Source of the DNA: Gnetum montanum
Lineage: Eukaryota; Streptophyta; Gnetopsida; Gnetales; Gnetaceae
Direction of reading: 5' to 3'
Length of the DNA stretch: 64,000 nucleotides
Assembly (NCBI GenBank): GCA_015680685.1
Contig: MNCI01009293.1
Span: forward strand, 22,502-86,501
Shown here: one piece after another, positions 36,680 through 49,545 of the stretch
Position numbering within the stretch: the first letter of the stretch is position 1
Layout of the letters: each line of letters begins with the position of its first letter
Made by a program: the position numbers and the translations under genes
The notes under the pieces: model-generated
What the model saw: the letters and a program-made list of their open reading frames with translations, nothing else
What the model was told of the DNA's origin: nothing
Databases searched by the model: none

Positions 36680-39600
36680 TTTGTAGACTACAGGAAATGA
36701 TCCATGCAAAGTTCTATTGGATTTAGGTTCTTGGGTAAACTTAATCTCTCAAGAAATTTATAAGATCTGGAACCTACTCCACTTAAGAAAAGTAACATCA
36801 GATTAAGTCATCACTATCCCATTGGAATTAGTCGAGGACATTGTGACCATCATTTGTGAACGATCATACCCAGTAGATTTCCTAATAATCCATGTGGACA
36901 ATTGCAAAGGGGATTTCCCTATTATCTTGAGAAGGATTTGGCTTAGTACTATTGATGCCAAGATTGGAACTCAAGATCTTTCCTTAGAAATATTCAAGAA
37001 AAATGAGTTTGAAAAGCTTAAGAAAAAGTGGGTTCCATGCATCACTTATAGTAACATAGGGTGTCATTGCATGTAAAGACTATGGGCTATGAAAAGTACA
37101 TCTATCCAAACATGTAATCAATGTGCTGAAATATCAAATGTTCAAAGGTGCCTGTATGTAGCAACCATAAAATAAGAAGATACCTAGTGGTTGACCACAA
37201 ATAACAATGTTGAATCCACAATGTGCATGGAACTAATGGAACTTCTCGAAAGAACATACATAGATGACTTTGATGGAGCAGTGTAGATCCAATAATAACT
37301 CATCCACAAAAATAAAGAGATGGATTTATGGGAGTTCAAAATCCTAGATCATTTCAAGTAGGAACCCCTTAAACTTAAGGCTTTACTAGCATCCTTAGAC
37401 TATGCATTTCTTAATAATGGTAAATCAATAATAATAAATGCCAATCTTACTCAAGACTATAAAAAAATTTGTTGAAAGTAATAAACAAATGACCAACAAC
37501 CTTTGCATGGTTATATCATGAGCTAACAGGAATAGATCCAAGAATATGTCAACATCGAATCTTTTCAAATCCCTCCATCAAGCCAGGAAGGCAACCATAA
37601 AGGAGGTTAAATCCAAAAATTAATCAAGTTTTTTAAGGATGAATTTGAAAAAATTCTTAAGGTTAGATTCAATAATCCTATAGCCAATAGTGAGTGGATA
37701 AACCCACTCGTAATTGTTGCAACAAAAGAAGGAAAATGGAGAGTTTGTATAAACTTTCGACTATTGAATATGATAACATTTAAGAATCACTTTTCATTGT
37801 CATTTTTGGATAAGGTGTTGGATATGATTCCAGGGCATAACTACTATAGTTTTGTGGATTTTTATAGTTGCTATAACCAAGTCCAAATAACAATATAATA
37901 TTAGGCCAAGACAACATTCATAAGTCTCTAGGGGACTTTCACATATAAAATAATGTCCTTTGGCCTATGCAATGCCCCTACAACCTTCTAATGGCTGGTA
38001 CTTAGCATTTTTCAATAGCAAATTAGTAGTGGTGTGGAGGTCTTCATGGAAGACTTCTCCACCTATGATACCAACTTTGAGTCAGCCTTGAACCATCTAC
38101 AGCAAGTGCTAAAACATAGTGTGGAGACCAGCATAAGGCTCAATTAGTAGAAAAACCATTTGATGGTCTAAGAGGGCATTTTCTTGGGGCACCGAATCTC
38201 AAGAAAAGGGATAGAGGTAGATCCAGAAAAAGTACTAATGATCTAAGGAATCACTAAATGGCCTCAAACTATAAAATATGTAAGGTCATTCTATGGACAT
38301 ATTGGTTACTATAGGTGCTTCATCGAGAACTTCTCCAAAATTGTCAAATCGCTAGTAGAGCTAACAGAGAAATACGTATCCTTCAACTAGATAAAGGAAT
38401 GTAAACATGCATTCCAAACATTAAAGCTCATAGAAACTTCCATTCTACATACTCCAGATAAGTCTAGACCCTTGCACATCATGACAAAAGCATCCAACTA
38501 TGCATTAGGGATGGTACTAATATAATTAGATGATCTAAAATATACTTATTACAATCTTTTATATAAGAAAAAGTATTGTGGGTGCACAATTGAATTATGT
38601 CACCATTGAGAAGGAGCTCATGATGATGGTGTATGCTCTAGAAAAGTTTAGGCACTATGTGCTTGGATATCAAATCTTTGTGCACATTGACCATAGTGCT
38701 ATCTATTTCCTGATGAATAAGCCAGTGGTGAGTTCCCATGTCATACAATGGTTGGTGATTTTACAAGAGTTTGACCTTAGAATGGTGGACAAGAAAGGAA
38801 TTGAGAACATGGTCACTGATCACTTGTCTCAATTACAATGAGATGAAAAAGAGGGAAGAACCCTTATCTAATCAATTTCCAGATGCACTCCTCTTTGTCA
38901 AATTCATTGATGTTCAAGAACCCAAGGGTACCAATTGGCATGATTAATTTCTCTCCTATCTTCTTACATAGAAGACTCTACCAAAATGAAACAATAAGAA
39001 GAAGCAACAATTTCTTCACTAGGCCAAGCACTACATGGAAATCCAAGATAACCTTTACTAGATTTGTGTCAATGACTTGGTTAGATGGTGTGTACTTGAT
39101 TTCAATCGATTGCAATCCTTCAAGATGCTTATGAGGACCCTTGTGGGGCCCACTATGTAGAAAGGTGAATGGCTAAAAAGATCCTCATGGTAAGGTATTT
39201 CTAGCTAATGATCTTCAAGGACACTCACCATTTCTCCTGTTCATGTGAACGCTGCCAAAGGGATGAAGGAATAATAGTACAAATGGAAGGATCCTAATAG
39301 TGGATTCAACCGCTAGAGCCTTTTGATCTCTAGAGCATCAACTTCATGGAATCCATCACTCCCATGGAAAATGGAAAGGCTTATATCATTGTTGTTGTTG
39401 ACTACTGCATCAAGTGGGCTAAACTTGTAGTAGTATCAAATTGTACATCCACGACTACAACATGATTTATATAACAATAGGTGGTAAATATGTTTAGTGT
39501 GCATAGGGCACTCGCTTCTGATAATGGAACTCATTTCATAGGAACTACTTTTTGGAAGCTTATGCAATGCTTTGGGATGCAACATAAACTTACAACCCCT

Positions 39601-40217
39601 AATCATCCCAAGCTAATGGTCAAGCTAAAGTTACCAATAGGGAGGTCATTAGGATACCACTACAAACAATTAGCAAATATAGGAAGGACTAGAGCACCAA
39701 ACTTAATGATGCTCTTTGGGCGTATAAATCAACCGAGAAACTTCTTATAGGTTATTCTCCCTATGAGTTGATGCACGAAAAGTTATGCAAACATCCGATC
39801 CAAGTCAAACTTCGTACACTTACAATGGCCTATAAGTTTGACGTCAACATTGATTTAGCATAGAAAGAATGACTAATGACACTTAATGTACTAGATGAGA
39901 ACCACCAAGTAGCCATGATGATGAACAAAGTGCATAAGGCACATTCCAAACAACATCATGATGCACTGATAAGAAGAGTTAAATTGCAACTTGATGATAA
40001 GGCCTTGTATTAGAATCCCATGCATGTGCCACAATGCACTAAATTTCAAACATTATGGAAAGGATCTTATATCATCCATGCAACTCTTCCTTTTGCAGCC
40101 ATGACCATTTACCATCCTTCAAGTCCTCATAAATGTTTGTTGGTCAACATGCAACAACTCAAGCCATTTTTGGAATCCAAGATAACCAACAAGAATAATA
40201 CCTCTATGCTAGAATAG
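36680..40217 (+). pseudogene. Element D pol (broken)
   Basis: Protease starts near 36,700 with VLLDLGSWVNLIS (normally LLDLGASVN). Reverse transcriptase runs about 37,640-38,460, with WRVCINFRLLN, FGLCNAPTTF and the active-site block VFMEDFSTY. There the first aspartate of FMDDF is glutamate. RNase H (38,460-38,841) ends TDHLSQL and is still open from 38,578. Integrase zinc-binding and core regions are at about 39,130-39,700 (ASDNGTHF, HKLTTPNHP). The C-terminus ends near 40,217 with LLVNMQQLKPF. Stops at TAG and TAA are frequent. Confidence 0.8.
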
Positions 40218-42250
40218 GCTCACTCTATCTTTAAGATCTCCTCCTTTCAACATAGTTGTAAGGGAGATGACCATCCACACCTAACACCGTGATGAGGTTT
40301 CCAATTTTTCACCTTTTTGTTTTGCACCATTCTTTATATGCTTTCCATTTTCTTATATATTTTCTAATTTATTTTATATATCTTTTTTTTTTCTTTTTTT
40401 CTTTTTTTTTATTTTTAATTAATTTCATAAATTTTATTGGAAATCTTAGATTTTGACTATTATTATTACAACTCTAGCAATTACAAGAGAAAGCTATCAA
40501 CATTATGATTGATTAACAAAATGACCATTTTTATCTTTGAATTATGTAATTCACTAATATTCTATCAAAAATTTTGGTGATATTAAGCAATGAGATAATG
40601 AAATTCACCCATTCCATCTATTCCATGAGAAATCTATATCCTAAAAGCACAATGTTTTTTCACATTAAAACTTAATGATTAATTAATGATTAATTAATGA
40701 TCTTGACCCATGCTTATCAAGGAAAGAACCAAGTGGGAATGGAATAGGATGTGACCTCAAGGGATTTGACATAGTTCTCTTAACATCATTCTTAAGGTTA
40801 TATGATACTACATTGGTACACTATCACTCCTATTGTCAATCAGAAAACGAAGTATGTCTTTGCATGGTGTAGTTCCCATGAAAAAACATACAACAAGCAT
40901 GGAAATTCAAAGCACACCCCTTAGACTTAATAATGGACTTCAAGCACTGGTTATGGAGCTAGAAAGACATGTTACCCATGCTTGAAGACACCCCTCTAAC
41001 TAAGGTCCTCTCTACTTCCTTCTTCTATTTTCTTCTTCTCTTAGAGTGATGACCTTAATTGCCATGTACTTTCAATCAATGTACAAAGAGCATATGTCGA
41101 TGTGAGGTCACTAAACGTGGAAGGGACTTGGTCTTGACTTTGAATGAATTTGGATAGAAATATCTTAACCATAAATTCCACAAAGAATCTTGTGTAACTA
41201 GGATGCTGATGATCTCTTTCACATTCTCTCTCTCTACCATTTATTCATTCATGGTTTACCACCTAACTCTTTCATATAAAAGAAGATTGAATAGTTATGT
41301 TGCTAGATCATATAACCTTTTGAAAATTACTTTAATATGTATGAAATTTAACTTAACACTACTCATTCATCATCCTTGAGGCCCAAAAACCCTCTATGAT
41401 GAAGGTATGCAAGGGCACATGAGGCATCTACCTACTTTGAGAAGGACCCACTTGCATTCCTTTGGTTTACCTTCAATTAAGTTTCCTATCATGAATCATT
41501 AGTTTGATCCTTCATTTGGATCACATCAAAAACATCCAACTTTGCTTTATTTGGCATTCCAGTTTCATCCAAACTCCATTTAAATTACTTATCCTAAGCT
41601 AAACTTACCTTCTTCTTTGTTGGTGTCATTCTTATCTAGCATTTTGGCTTCCATTAGGTTCTTGTTCTATCCCACAACTCATCTAGAATTTCTCCATTTT
41701 ATAAAGTGTGAAATCACTAAATATAGCTACATAGATGCATCCCCATCGATGCAGTGAGATGAGTCGATGCAGCCCCATCAACACGTAACAAAAATGCTAT
41801 AAATATGCACGACACTTGGCTCATTCTTACATCATTTGTTAACAAAGCAAGAGGAATTTTTATATTTTTCAAAGCCCAAGAACCTTTTGAGCCTACTAAC
41901 TCACAAACTACTAACCTATTTTCACTTGTTTTCAACCATCGAGCTACCAAAGGTAAGCCTTAGGTCATGGAGGACATAAACCTTTGGTTATTAATAGAAA
42001 ATTTTAAAAAAAATTCTAACTTTTCATTGTTAACCCATTAAAATAATATGAAATTAATCACCATGAAGGGTTAAGACCACCATACAAACTCTAATAGATA
42101 AGAATAAAATAATATTAAATTAATACATTTAGCCTATAATCCTAAATGAGCATTTAACAATCAACCTTTAACAATCCATACTAACAAAGAAAGATGTTTA
42201 ATAATTAAGGATTATGAACCAAAATGCTAATCATGGGTTATGTTTATGAT
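40218..42250 (+). repeat. Spacer between pol and the additional frame of element D
   Basis: No gene is seen. Blocks shared with elements A and B lie around 40,963-40,985 (GACATGTTACCCATGC) and 41,440-41,460. A pyrimidine-rich run occupies about 40,380-40,420. Around 41,723-41,830 there are GATGCA/TGCATC words followed by CTATAAATATGCACGAC, resembling the U3-TATA part of the D LTR, so an LTR-derived piece may be embedded here. Confidence 0.5.
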
Positions 42251-45200
42251 TGAAGATGACACCAAAATGAGGACCATAAGCAAGTAAGCCATCACAAACT
42301 AGGGAATACCGATCTCAAGGAGGAAGGGGCCAATAGCAATAGCAACCATAGCAACTCCAAGAATAGCCAACCAAGGGCATGCATGCAACTAGATCTCTTT
42401 GAGAGGAACTTGAAGTGAAATTTTTCAAATAGATTCCCATAGCAAAGATAGGCCAATCCAAGAAAGACGAGGATCCTAGGCCAAGGCCTAACTTGGAGGT
42501 CATCCTCATAAAGGCTTGTTTGGAGAAAATCAGGACCAAAGATGTCCAAAGTTCTATCATTCAAGAGCTAAACTTTCAACTCTTCTTAGAGATAGCATTG
42601 GAGAAGGTCCAAACCCATTTTCCTTATGACCCATTCTCTCTAACAGTGAAGAATGATACATAGAGGTGACTTACTTGTTTTGAAACAATTGAGAAGAGGA
42701 TGCATTGGTAAAGATCAAATTCACCATCTCCTACTCAATTGATGCCATTACAAAGGTCCTTGATTTGCCAAACAAGGTGGATCCACAATCCAAGAAAGAG
42801 TGAATCCAATGATGCTATGGGCCAAACCACAAGAAGTATGATGCCCTCATAAGGATAGAATGAGTATATTTCAAGATTATGACCTACCACCTAAACCCAA
42901 CGATGATGCCTAGTAACGTGATAGCCTTCTTTACCTGGGCATGCACTACTCTAAATGGAAAATTCCTAGTCATCCTACCCCAACTCATTTTTTTAGAAAT
43001 TAAGAAATGCTTCAAAGAAAATGAGAAGGATAGGAAGACACTCGTCATTCTGTGTCTCATCCACAAGTTGTGCAAAAGGGGAGGAATCACTTACTCTTCC
43101 AATGACGTGGTCCATTGTGCTCCTGCCAGATCTTGGAAGAAGATGATAAAATATAAGGCAATAGCCAAGCCATAAGAAGAGCAGTAGCCACCGCCACCAC
43201 CTATAACCCCAAAGACTACACTAGAAATTCTCTTAACTATTGAAAGACTTAGAAAACTTTAAGAGCAACAACTACAGCAATAGCAAGGCTCTACATGTAG
43301 AGGGAAATCCTCCATTTTCTATCAATCCATGAGCCATCTTAACAAGGTTGCCAAGATCATAAGTTGGCTAGATAGTGAAATAGCCCTGATCTTCTCCGCA
43401 CAAAGGAACCAGGTGTCCACCAAGTGCAATCCAAGAACTAGGGAGGTCATAATGTTCATTCTAGGATAAACATTCCCTGAGATCTTAGGAAATGTTATGG
43501 CATTTTCCATCATGTTGGAGGAAGGTGAGGGGGCAACCATCCTAATAATGCCACATAAGGAGCAAGAGATAGTAGTGGAGGTGGTGGCTGATAGGATTGC
43601 TAAATCCCTTAATGCTCATATGACATTAATACCTAACATTACCATCATGTTGGACATCCATACATCCACAAGCGTAAGAAGTGATCAAATGAGTACTTCC
43701 CAACATAAGAAAATGTTTCAAAGATTTCTTGAAGTTGGGTAACCACTTTCATAGATCTTCAATCTCCTAGATGAAACTATAGCAAACTAGTCATAGTTTC
43801 TTGAGATAAGGGGTAAGCTACTGCTCACCAACACACAAGTTAATGAGGCCATCATAGCTAATCAGTGGTTGGCTACCAAATTTTTTAAGTTGCAAGCCTA
43901 TCTCTCTGATCCCACCATTCTTCAACTAAAGCTCACTTGAGATAAATCTTTTCAACAACTTTAGAAAAAGCTCTAGGCTATCAAGAATGCAAAAGAGATG
44001 ATGATCTTTGATGCATCCATGTTAGAGGCCATGACCAACAACATTGACAAGAACCTACTGTAGATTCACAAATAAAACTTGGTCCTTACCCAAGATAACC
44101 ATAACATATGAAATGTTGAGTAATAGAAGGATGAAATGATCAAGTTCATACTCTAGTAGCAGGAGCAACTCATCAAGGTAAACTTGGATCTGAGGGATTA
44201 GCAATAGAAAATTGCAATCTCTTGATGGAGGAAGTCCATGCTCTTTGCTAAAAGACCACAATTGAGGTAGCCACCCAGAAGAATGAGGCCTTGAAGTTTG
44301 AACAAGTAAAAAACCATCCCAAGAACTAGGTTGGGCTACTTAAGGAGGCCAACAAAAAGAGATTTGACTAACAAAGGTAAAGATAAACGAGACCTTCCAG
44401 CAACTCCAACAATGATGTAATGTATTGCAATCCATCTTTAATGGAATGAATGTGTACAACAAGGCCTAAATTTGCTTAAAGGAGTTACAAATCAATGATA
44501 TGATAGAGTACATTGAGCTTACTGATGTTCATTATGAAAACTTGGTTATGCTGATAGTAGGAAGGCTAAGGTCAATTTGGAAAAATAAGTTGCTAATACC
44601 TACCCCTTCTATAAGGTAGAATTCAAGTTTCACAAAGGGACAAAACAAAAGTTGGAGACATGCAATGCAAAACTTGAAGTTCTTAGGATTAAATCCACTA
44701 ATTAATGATCTATTGCTGAGAACCTAGCAAGATGAATGAATGACTACTATGAGCTATAGAACTTGGTAAACACATTTGATATTGAATGTAAACAATTTGT
44801 AGCCTAGTTTGTCAATGTGAAGGAAATGTTTTCTTCGATGCCATGATCATGGGATATCCCTACACCAGCCCATATTAGCAAAGCCACTTGAACTGTTTAC
44901 AACCCATAAAGTAAAGAAGAAAAAATGAAAGCACTTCTGGATGCTTTCAAACTTTCAACAATAGCAATGGTAGTAGCAAGTTAACTTGAGTCTCCAATAG
45001 TATCACGATGGAATGAAGGACCATCGGAGACATAGGAACCTCCATCTCCAAGCATTGTATCAAAATTCATCATAGCTTCAACTATCCTACAAGCACCTAT
45101 TGAAAATTTTGTTTGTGTATAATTTTGTTGTAATGAGCACTCATTTTTGTAAAAATTGCACAATCTTGCACTCAAAGTTAGTTAGAGTTAGTCTATCTAT
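42250..45200 (+). pseudogene. Additional (env-position) ORF of element D, broken
   Basis: The position between integrase and 3' LTR is where Athila-type elements carry a third ORF. An open piece at 42,879-43,175 contains NVIAFFTWACTTLNG and VILCLIHKLCKRGGI. The latter resembles the LITALC-x-RAGV block of the putative plant transposon protein domain found in large plant retroelements. Downstream (43,900-44,700) many plus-strand frames are rich in lysine, glutamate and leucine, as in a coiled coil. Stops and shifts are frequent. I see no clear transmembrane segment, so calling it envelope-like would rest on position only. Confidence 0.45.
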
Positions 45201-45290
45201 CTTTCTGTCAATAAATTCCATACTTCCCCAAATTTTGTAAGAAACTTGATCCTAATTTTGCTGACTTAAAAATGAGTTTTTAGTCAATTG

Positions 45291-45298
45291 TGGAGGGA
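45291..45298 (+). other. Polypurine tract of element D
   Basis: The purine-rich TGGAGGGA directly precedes the 3' LTR start TGATGAACC at 45,299, the expected plus-strand priming site. Confidence 0.6.
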
Positions 45299-46169
45299 TG
45301 ATGAACCATTAATAAGATAGGTTGCGTTGATGCATGTCCATCAATGTAACTCCATTAATGCATGCTAGGATGTATTGATGCAGGTACATTGATGCTAATG
45401 TAATCACTACCTATATAAATGCACTTACCCCTAATATTTATGGCATCTTTCAGTCTTAGTCTTAGCTAAAATCTTGCAATTTCTTCCTTCCAAAATTAGA
45501 ATAATTTTCCTCTAAGTGCCTACAGTGTGATTATATGAGATTGTATGGAATTTTATTCGAGTGCTCATGTACCTGGACACATTGGCATGACCAACAATAA
45601 AATTGATCTTTCCTACATTCATTACAACACTTAGACTAATTTATTGTTTTGTTTTAGTACTTTATTTTATATGCAATTTACGTTTATGTTCTTAAGTAAT
45701 TATTACAATTAATAATAACCATGTGAGTATGACCACTTCGAGCATAACGTCTGAATGCATGGTAAGTAGATACTTTGTATGCCCAGTAGTATACACTTGG
45801 TAACCCATTAGCATTAATATAAGTTCATGATGTATATGATAAGTAGAAACAGATACTTTACGTTAGGATAGTTAGTTAAGAAATTAGCTAATTAATTTAA
45901 TCCTAAATCTTCATTCCATTAGTAAGTAATTAGGAGAAAATTATACTAAAAATAATTATAAAAATAAACATCTTATTCTTTAACCACACTTAACCATAAG
46001 GACAGTTAAAACACAAGTGTGATTTAAGAAGACAGTGACTTGCAACTACATAATTCACTATTTAAGAATATTGGCAACTTAGGTAACTACGTCTACGGAA
46101 TTCCACTAGATCGCTAGTGACTACTTGTGATTCGTATAGTTAGATGTAGTGGGTACACTCCACTTATCA
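45299..46169 (+). repeat. 3' LTR of element D
   Basis: 871 bases, TGATGAACC to CACTTATCA, followed by the target duplication GTATT. A TATA box lies at 45,411-45,420 (CTATATAAAT). Upstream of it are repeated GATGCATG/CATCAATG words (45,328-45,400). It shows the uninterrupted form of the split 5' LTR. Confidence 0.87.
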
Positions 46170-48150
46170 GTATTTTCTTCCATTCCATGGTTTTTTGGTC
46201 AATATTTATTAAACTTCCATGGTTTTAATTTTCCATACACTTTGGTAATCCAAGAGAGGTGTTGTAGGCTTAGAGTTGGGAAATGTTGCAAAATTAAAGG
46301 TTGGTGGTGCAAATTGCTTGGATCTTTAGGGTTTGCTTATCTCTCTTGCAATTTTTCATCATTCAAATTTAGAGGTGAGTTATCTTGGCTTCTTTCTTAT
46401 TTATGATTACAAGTTTTGTACACATACGTGGGTGGTATTGTTAATTTCGTTGTATGATTAGGATGCAATTTGTGGGCAAAGAGTTGTGTTTTATGCAAAT
46501 GCACTATGGTTTGATGGAAATTTTCTTTATGTGTGTATATCCTGCTATTTTTCTGCCAATTTTAGGTGTGAGAATTACAAAAATCATTCCAACAATTTTA
46601 TTTTTTTATTTTTTATTTTGTGCAAGATTGGTTTTACCATTCATGCACTCGACTGGTTGTGATTGATTGATGGATCTATGTTAAATTCATATGAGGCTAT
46701 GTTTTCGAATATTTATAGAAACAAAGACATGTGGTTTAATTTCCATGATGGTTAAATTAGAGTTTTGGAAATTTTGGTTGTTTTTACTAAGCTATCTCAT
46801 AAGATCCATTTTTCTAGCCTTGATCTTATTATTATTTTTTAATTAGTTCCTAATTACATATTGTTGTGGCTTGAATCCCTTTTGGTGTATTGTATTAAAC
46901 TCCCTTATATTAAGGTCTTTCCAACCTTGTAATTATGTCAAATTCAATTTCCACTTTCTATCTTAATTTTTGGGTTGTCTTTCTTCCCTGTTAGTTCATG
47001 ATTTGGAATTATTAAGCCCTTCCCTATAATTTCTAGAGTATTTCCTGGCCATTTTCCAATTTTTCCTAGCCCAAGAAGGATGTCCCAAACCTCTACTAGG
47101 CATATCTCTTAAATGCCAATATCCCTACCAAGACATCTTGTCCATAGACAAGATGTCTCATTCTAACTTAAGGCATCTTGCCTTATTCCAACACATCTAC
47201 ACTAAGATGTCTTCTCCAAGCTAAAAACGTCTTCTACTAGAATAATACATCTCCTCCAATCCCAAGACGTCTCACTTGAGATGTCTCAATTCAAGTTAAG
47301 ACATCTCCTAGGCTTCCAACACATCTCCTCCCTATTAGAGACATCTTCTAATTTTTTAAGATGTCTTCCCTACAAGCCCAAGGTTTCCATAAACTTGAAT
47401 CTTGTAAAGTCTAATTCTTTGACTTAGCCCTTAACTTGGATTTCTTGGTTTCTATGCCCCCAAATCCTTGTTGATTCCTATGTACTTATCATATTAACAT
47501 TGATCTTCTTGAGTCCTTCATTGTTGAATTCCACTAGCTTGTAAATTGTGGCTAGACTAAATTTTGGATAATTGTGGTATCATTCTCAATTCGTTATAAT
47601 ATTCATTTCACCACTTAAAAATGTTAGATCTTATTCTAATCTTTTCCCATGTCAAGATTTTCATTGACTCATTTGTTGGGATCTCAAGATTGTTGCATCA
47701 TCTTGAACCAAATGGACCCTTTTTGGTATGAGCTTTGATCCTTATGTGAATGTTGGCTATTGGTGGTTTTGGTGTTTCCATGTAGGTACATAATTAGTCT
47801 TTTGGCATATTAACCCTGTTAATCCCTTCAAGATTCTATTGAGATCTCAAAAAAATTGTTGAGATCTCTTGAACATTGAGTCCGATTCTCTCTAATGTTT
47901 TCTCTTATATATGTTGGAAATGGATGTTGGTAACATGAGTTTCTATGGACTATATCCTTATTAGGATCTTTTGAATTATTGGATATCTAGATGAGGTAAA
48001 GTCTATTATTTGTTATTATTCTCCACCATTAGTTTAGTTGCCATGTTTTTGGATTGTTTGGTTGTTGGATGTTGGATGTTGGAGCTAGCATCAAGTTTGT
48101 GGGTCAAATGGAGATGGACTCCTTGGAGATGATTTTGATAATTGATCCTC
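46170..48150. other. Sequence right of element D, no gene recognised
   Basis: This continues from 30,255 once element D is removed. No frame with a recognisable domain is present; the open frames at 46,149-46,666 are short and low-complexity. The main structure is the motif array at 47,131-47,366, listed separately. It may include the rest of element C's 3' LTR, but I could not align it. Confidence 0.45.
47131..47366. repeat. Array of 13 AGACATCT/AGATGTCT motifs with about 19-base spacing
   Basis: Thirteen copies of an eight-base word or its complement (AGACATCT, AGATGTCT, AGACGTCT, ACACATCT and variants) start near 47,131, 47,150, 47,171, 47,190, 47,204, 47,225, 47,245, 47,263, 47,279, 47,298, 47,320, 47,339 and 47,358. 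Spacing is mostly 18-22 bases. The likely ancestral word AAGACGTCTT is a palindrome with an ACGT core. Between motifs the sequence is pyrimidine-rich and not conserved, so this is not a simple tandem duplication. Confidence 0.75.
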
Positions 48151-48159
48151 ACTATAGAG

Positions 48160-49540
48160 TATACTAGTGTGGCTCTCGCTACAAGCCCCATCCTGCAAGA
48201 GAGCATGCTTCCATGGCTTATTAGTCATTTTGTTTTTTGTTTGTGCCTCCAAAATGTTAGAGGTAATGTCTTGGGTGATGCCTGTAGCACTAACATATTT
48301 GGGAAACATTGAAAATGATGTCCTAAGTAACACTTCATGTTCTAGTTGAGACTAATAATAAATCCATGCATATGATAATTTGATATTTGGTTTGGATACA
48401 TGTTGGTTTTGGCTCTTGGCAAGTACACATGACAACATAATGCACATATGACACTGAGTGCATTGCATGCTAGCCTCCTTGTTTGTAGTGATGGTTAGAG
48501 TAGGCAAACCTTGGTTGGGTAGATGTTATGGCTATGTAATTGTATGTTTGTTTGGACATTTTAGCGATTCTCTTGTGTGCTTTTTAAGCTAACATATTTT
48601 GTAGATTAGCCATGCTCATCCTAATCCCCATGAGATCTATCCATTCAGCAATTAGAGATGTTGCCAAGGTTTCTCACTCAGTTTTATACTGATAATTCAT
48701 TTTACTTTCAAGTTGACTGATTGGGAAGGGGACATAGCTCTTGGATGATTTGTTATGATGATATGAGCTTGAATGCCCTAGCATTTGCAAATCTAAAAAG
48801 GAACTCATCCATAAGACATAGCAAGGTTTTACAACCGAATGCCAACTTGACCCTAACCCTCCTCCTTTGGTAGGCCTAATCTCATTTTAAAAAAGGATCA
48901 CCCAAAGGTTGAATGGTAATTCGCAAAATGGCTTATACCATTTCTTCAATTCCAAAATGGTATGAAAATAGCTTAACTCTGCCAATATTGGTCCCAATTC
49001 TAAATATGAAAGAAGGAGGTTAGCATCACAAAGTAATCTTTGATGACATACAATGTGATGTGATGAGTAGAAGTAATAGGGATGGATTGTTGTTGAAAAA
49101 GGGCCCAACAATGATCTAGCTCTTTACAGAAGTGAGCTCTTTACAAAAGTGAGCAACAAAAAAAAGATGCAACTGGCCCCATTTTTGTACTTCTAATTGA
49201 GACAAGGTTAGAATGGGGGTCTCAAACCCCCAAAAAAAAAGTGAGACAAGGCTACAATGATGATGATGTATGAAAATAGCTTATACACATGTAAATTAAT
49301 CAAATTTTTTTTTTTGTAAAATTTGAAAATATGAAATTTAGCACATGATAGTGTGTGTTGTGAATTTAAGCTACAAAAATAGCATAATAATGTGGATGAT
49401 GCACATGATTTATCTTGTGCAAATGTGATATACATGGCAAGTTTTCTTATTTCATTTCTTATCTATCTATCCTTCCATATGCTTGGCATAATTTTGCTAT
49501 TGCACCTTTTGAAATTTTACACTGTTGCACTATTCATTAC
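48160..49540 (+). repeat. Copy of a subtilase upstream flank, same orientation as 11.2-12.0 kb
   Basis: 48,160-48,670 matches 14,430-14,960, and 48,780-49,480 matches 11,240-11,950. Shared phrases include CCAATATTGGTCCCAATTCT, CACATGATTTATCTTGTGC and GGCAAGTTTTCTTATTTC. In the 11-12 kb copy this flank leads into a subtilase start codon on the plus strand. Here homology stops near 49,540 and 3'-flank sequence of the minus-strand gene begins, so the downstream gene was lost at this junction. No gene is present. Confidence 0.7.
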
Positions 49541-49545
49541 ACAAA

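Larger units (their letters stand above)
30256..46169 (+). mobile_element. Element D: complete Athila-like retrotransposon with target duplication GTATT
   Basis: The 5' LTR begins at 30,256 (TAATGAAAC, the TG changed to TA) and ends CCACTTATCA at 33,865. The 3' LTR runs 45,299-46,169 and ends CCACTTATCA. The five bases before and after the element are both GTATT (30,251-30,255 and 46,170-46,174). Internally there are gag (about 34,050-36,380), protease, reverse transcriptase, RNase H and integrase (to 40,217). A 2-kb spacer, an additional open-frame region (42,250-45,200) and a purine tract just before the 3' LTR follow. The total is 15.9 kb including a 2.7-kb insertion in the 5' LTR, so about 13.2 kb originally, normal for Athila. 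All frames carry stops. Confidence 0.88.

Noticed and set aside
46149-46666. Two adjacent open frames right of element D
   Set aside because: The first begins inside the LTR of element D; both are short, hydrophobic by base composition and match nothing recognised.
47131-47366. CRISPR-like array
   Set aside because: Motifs are only eight bases, imperfect and in both orientations, in a plant nuclear context; a transcription-factor site array or decayed tandem repeat fits better.
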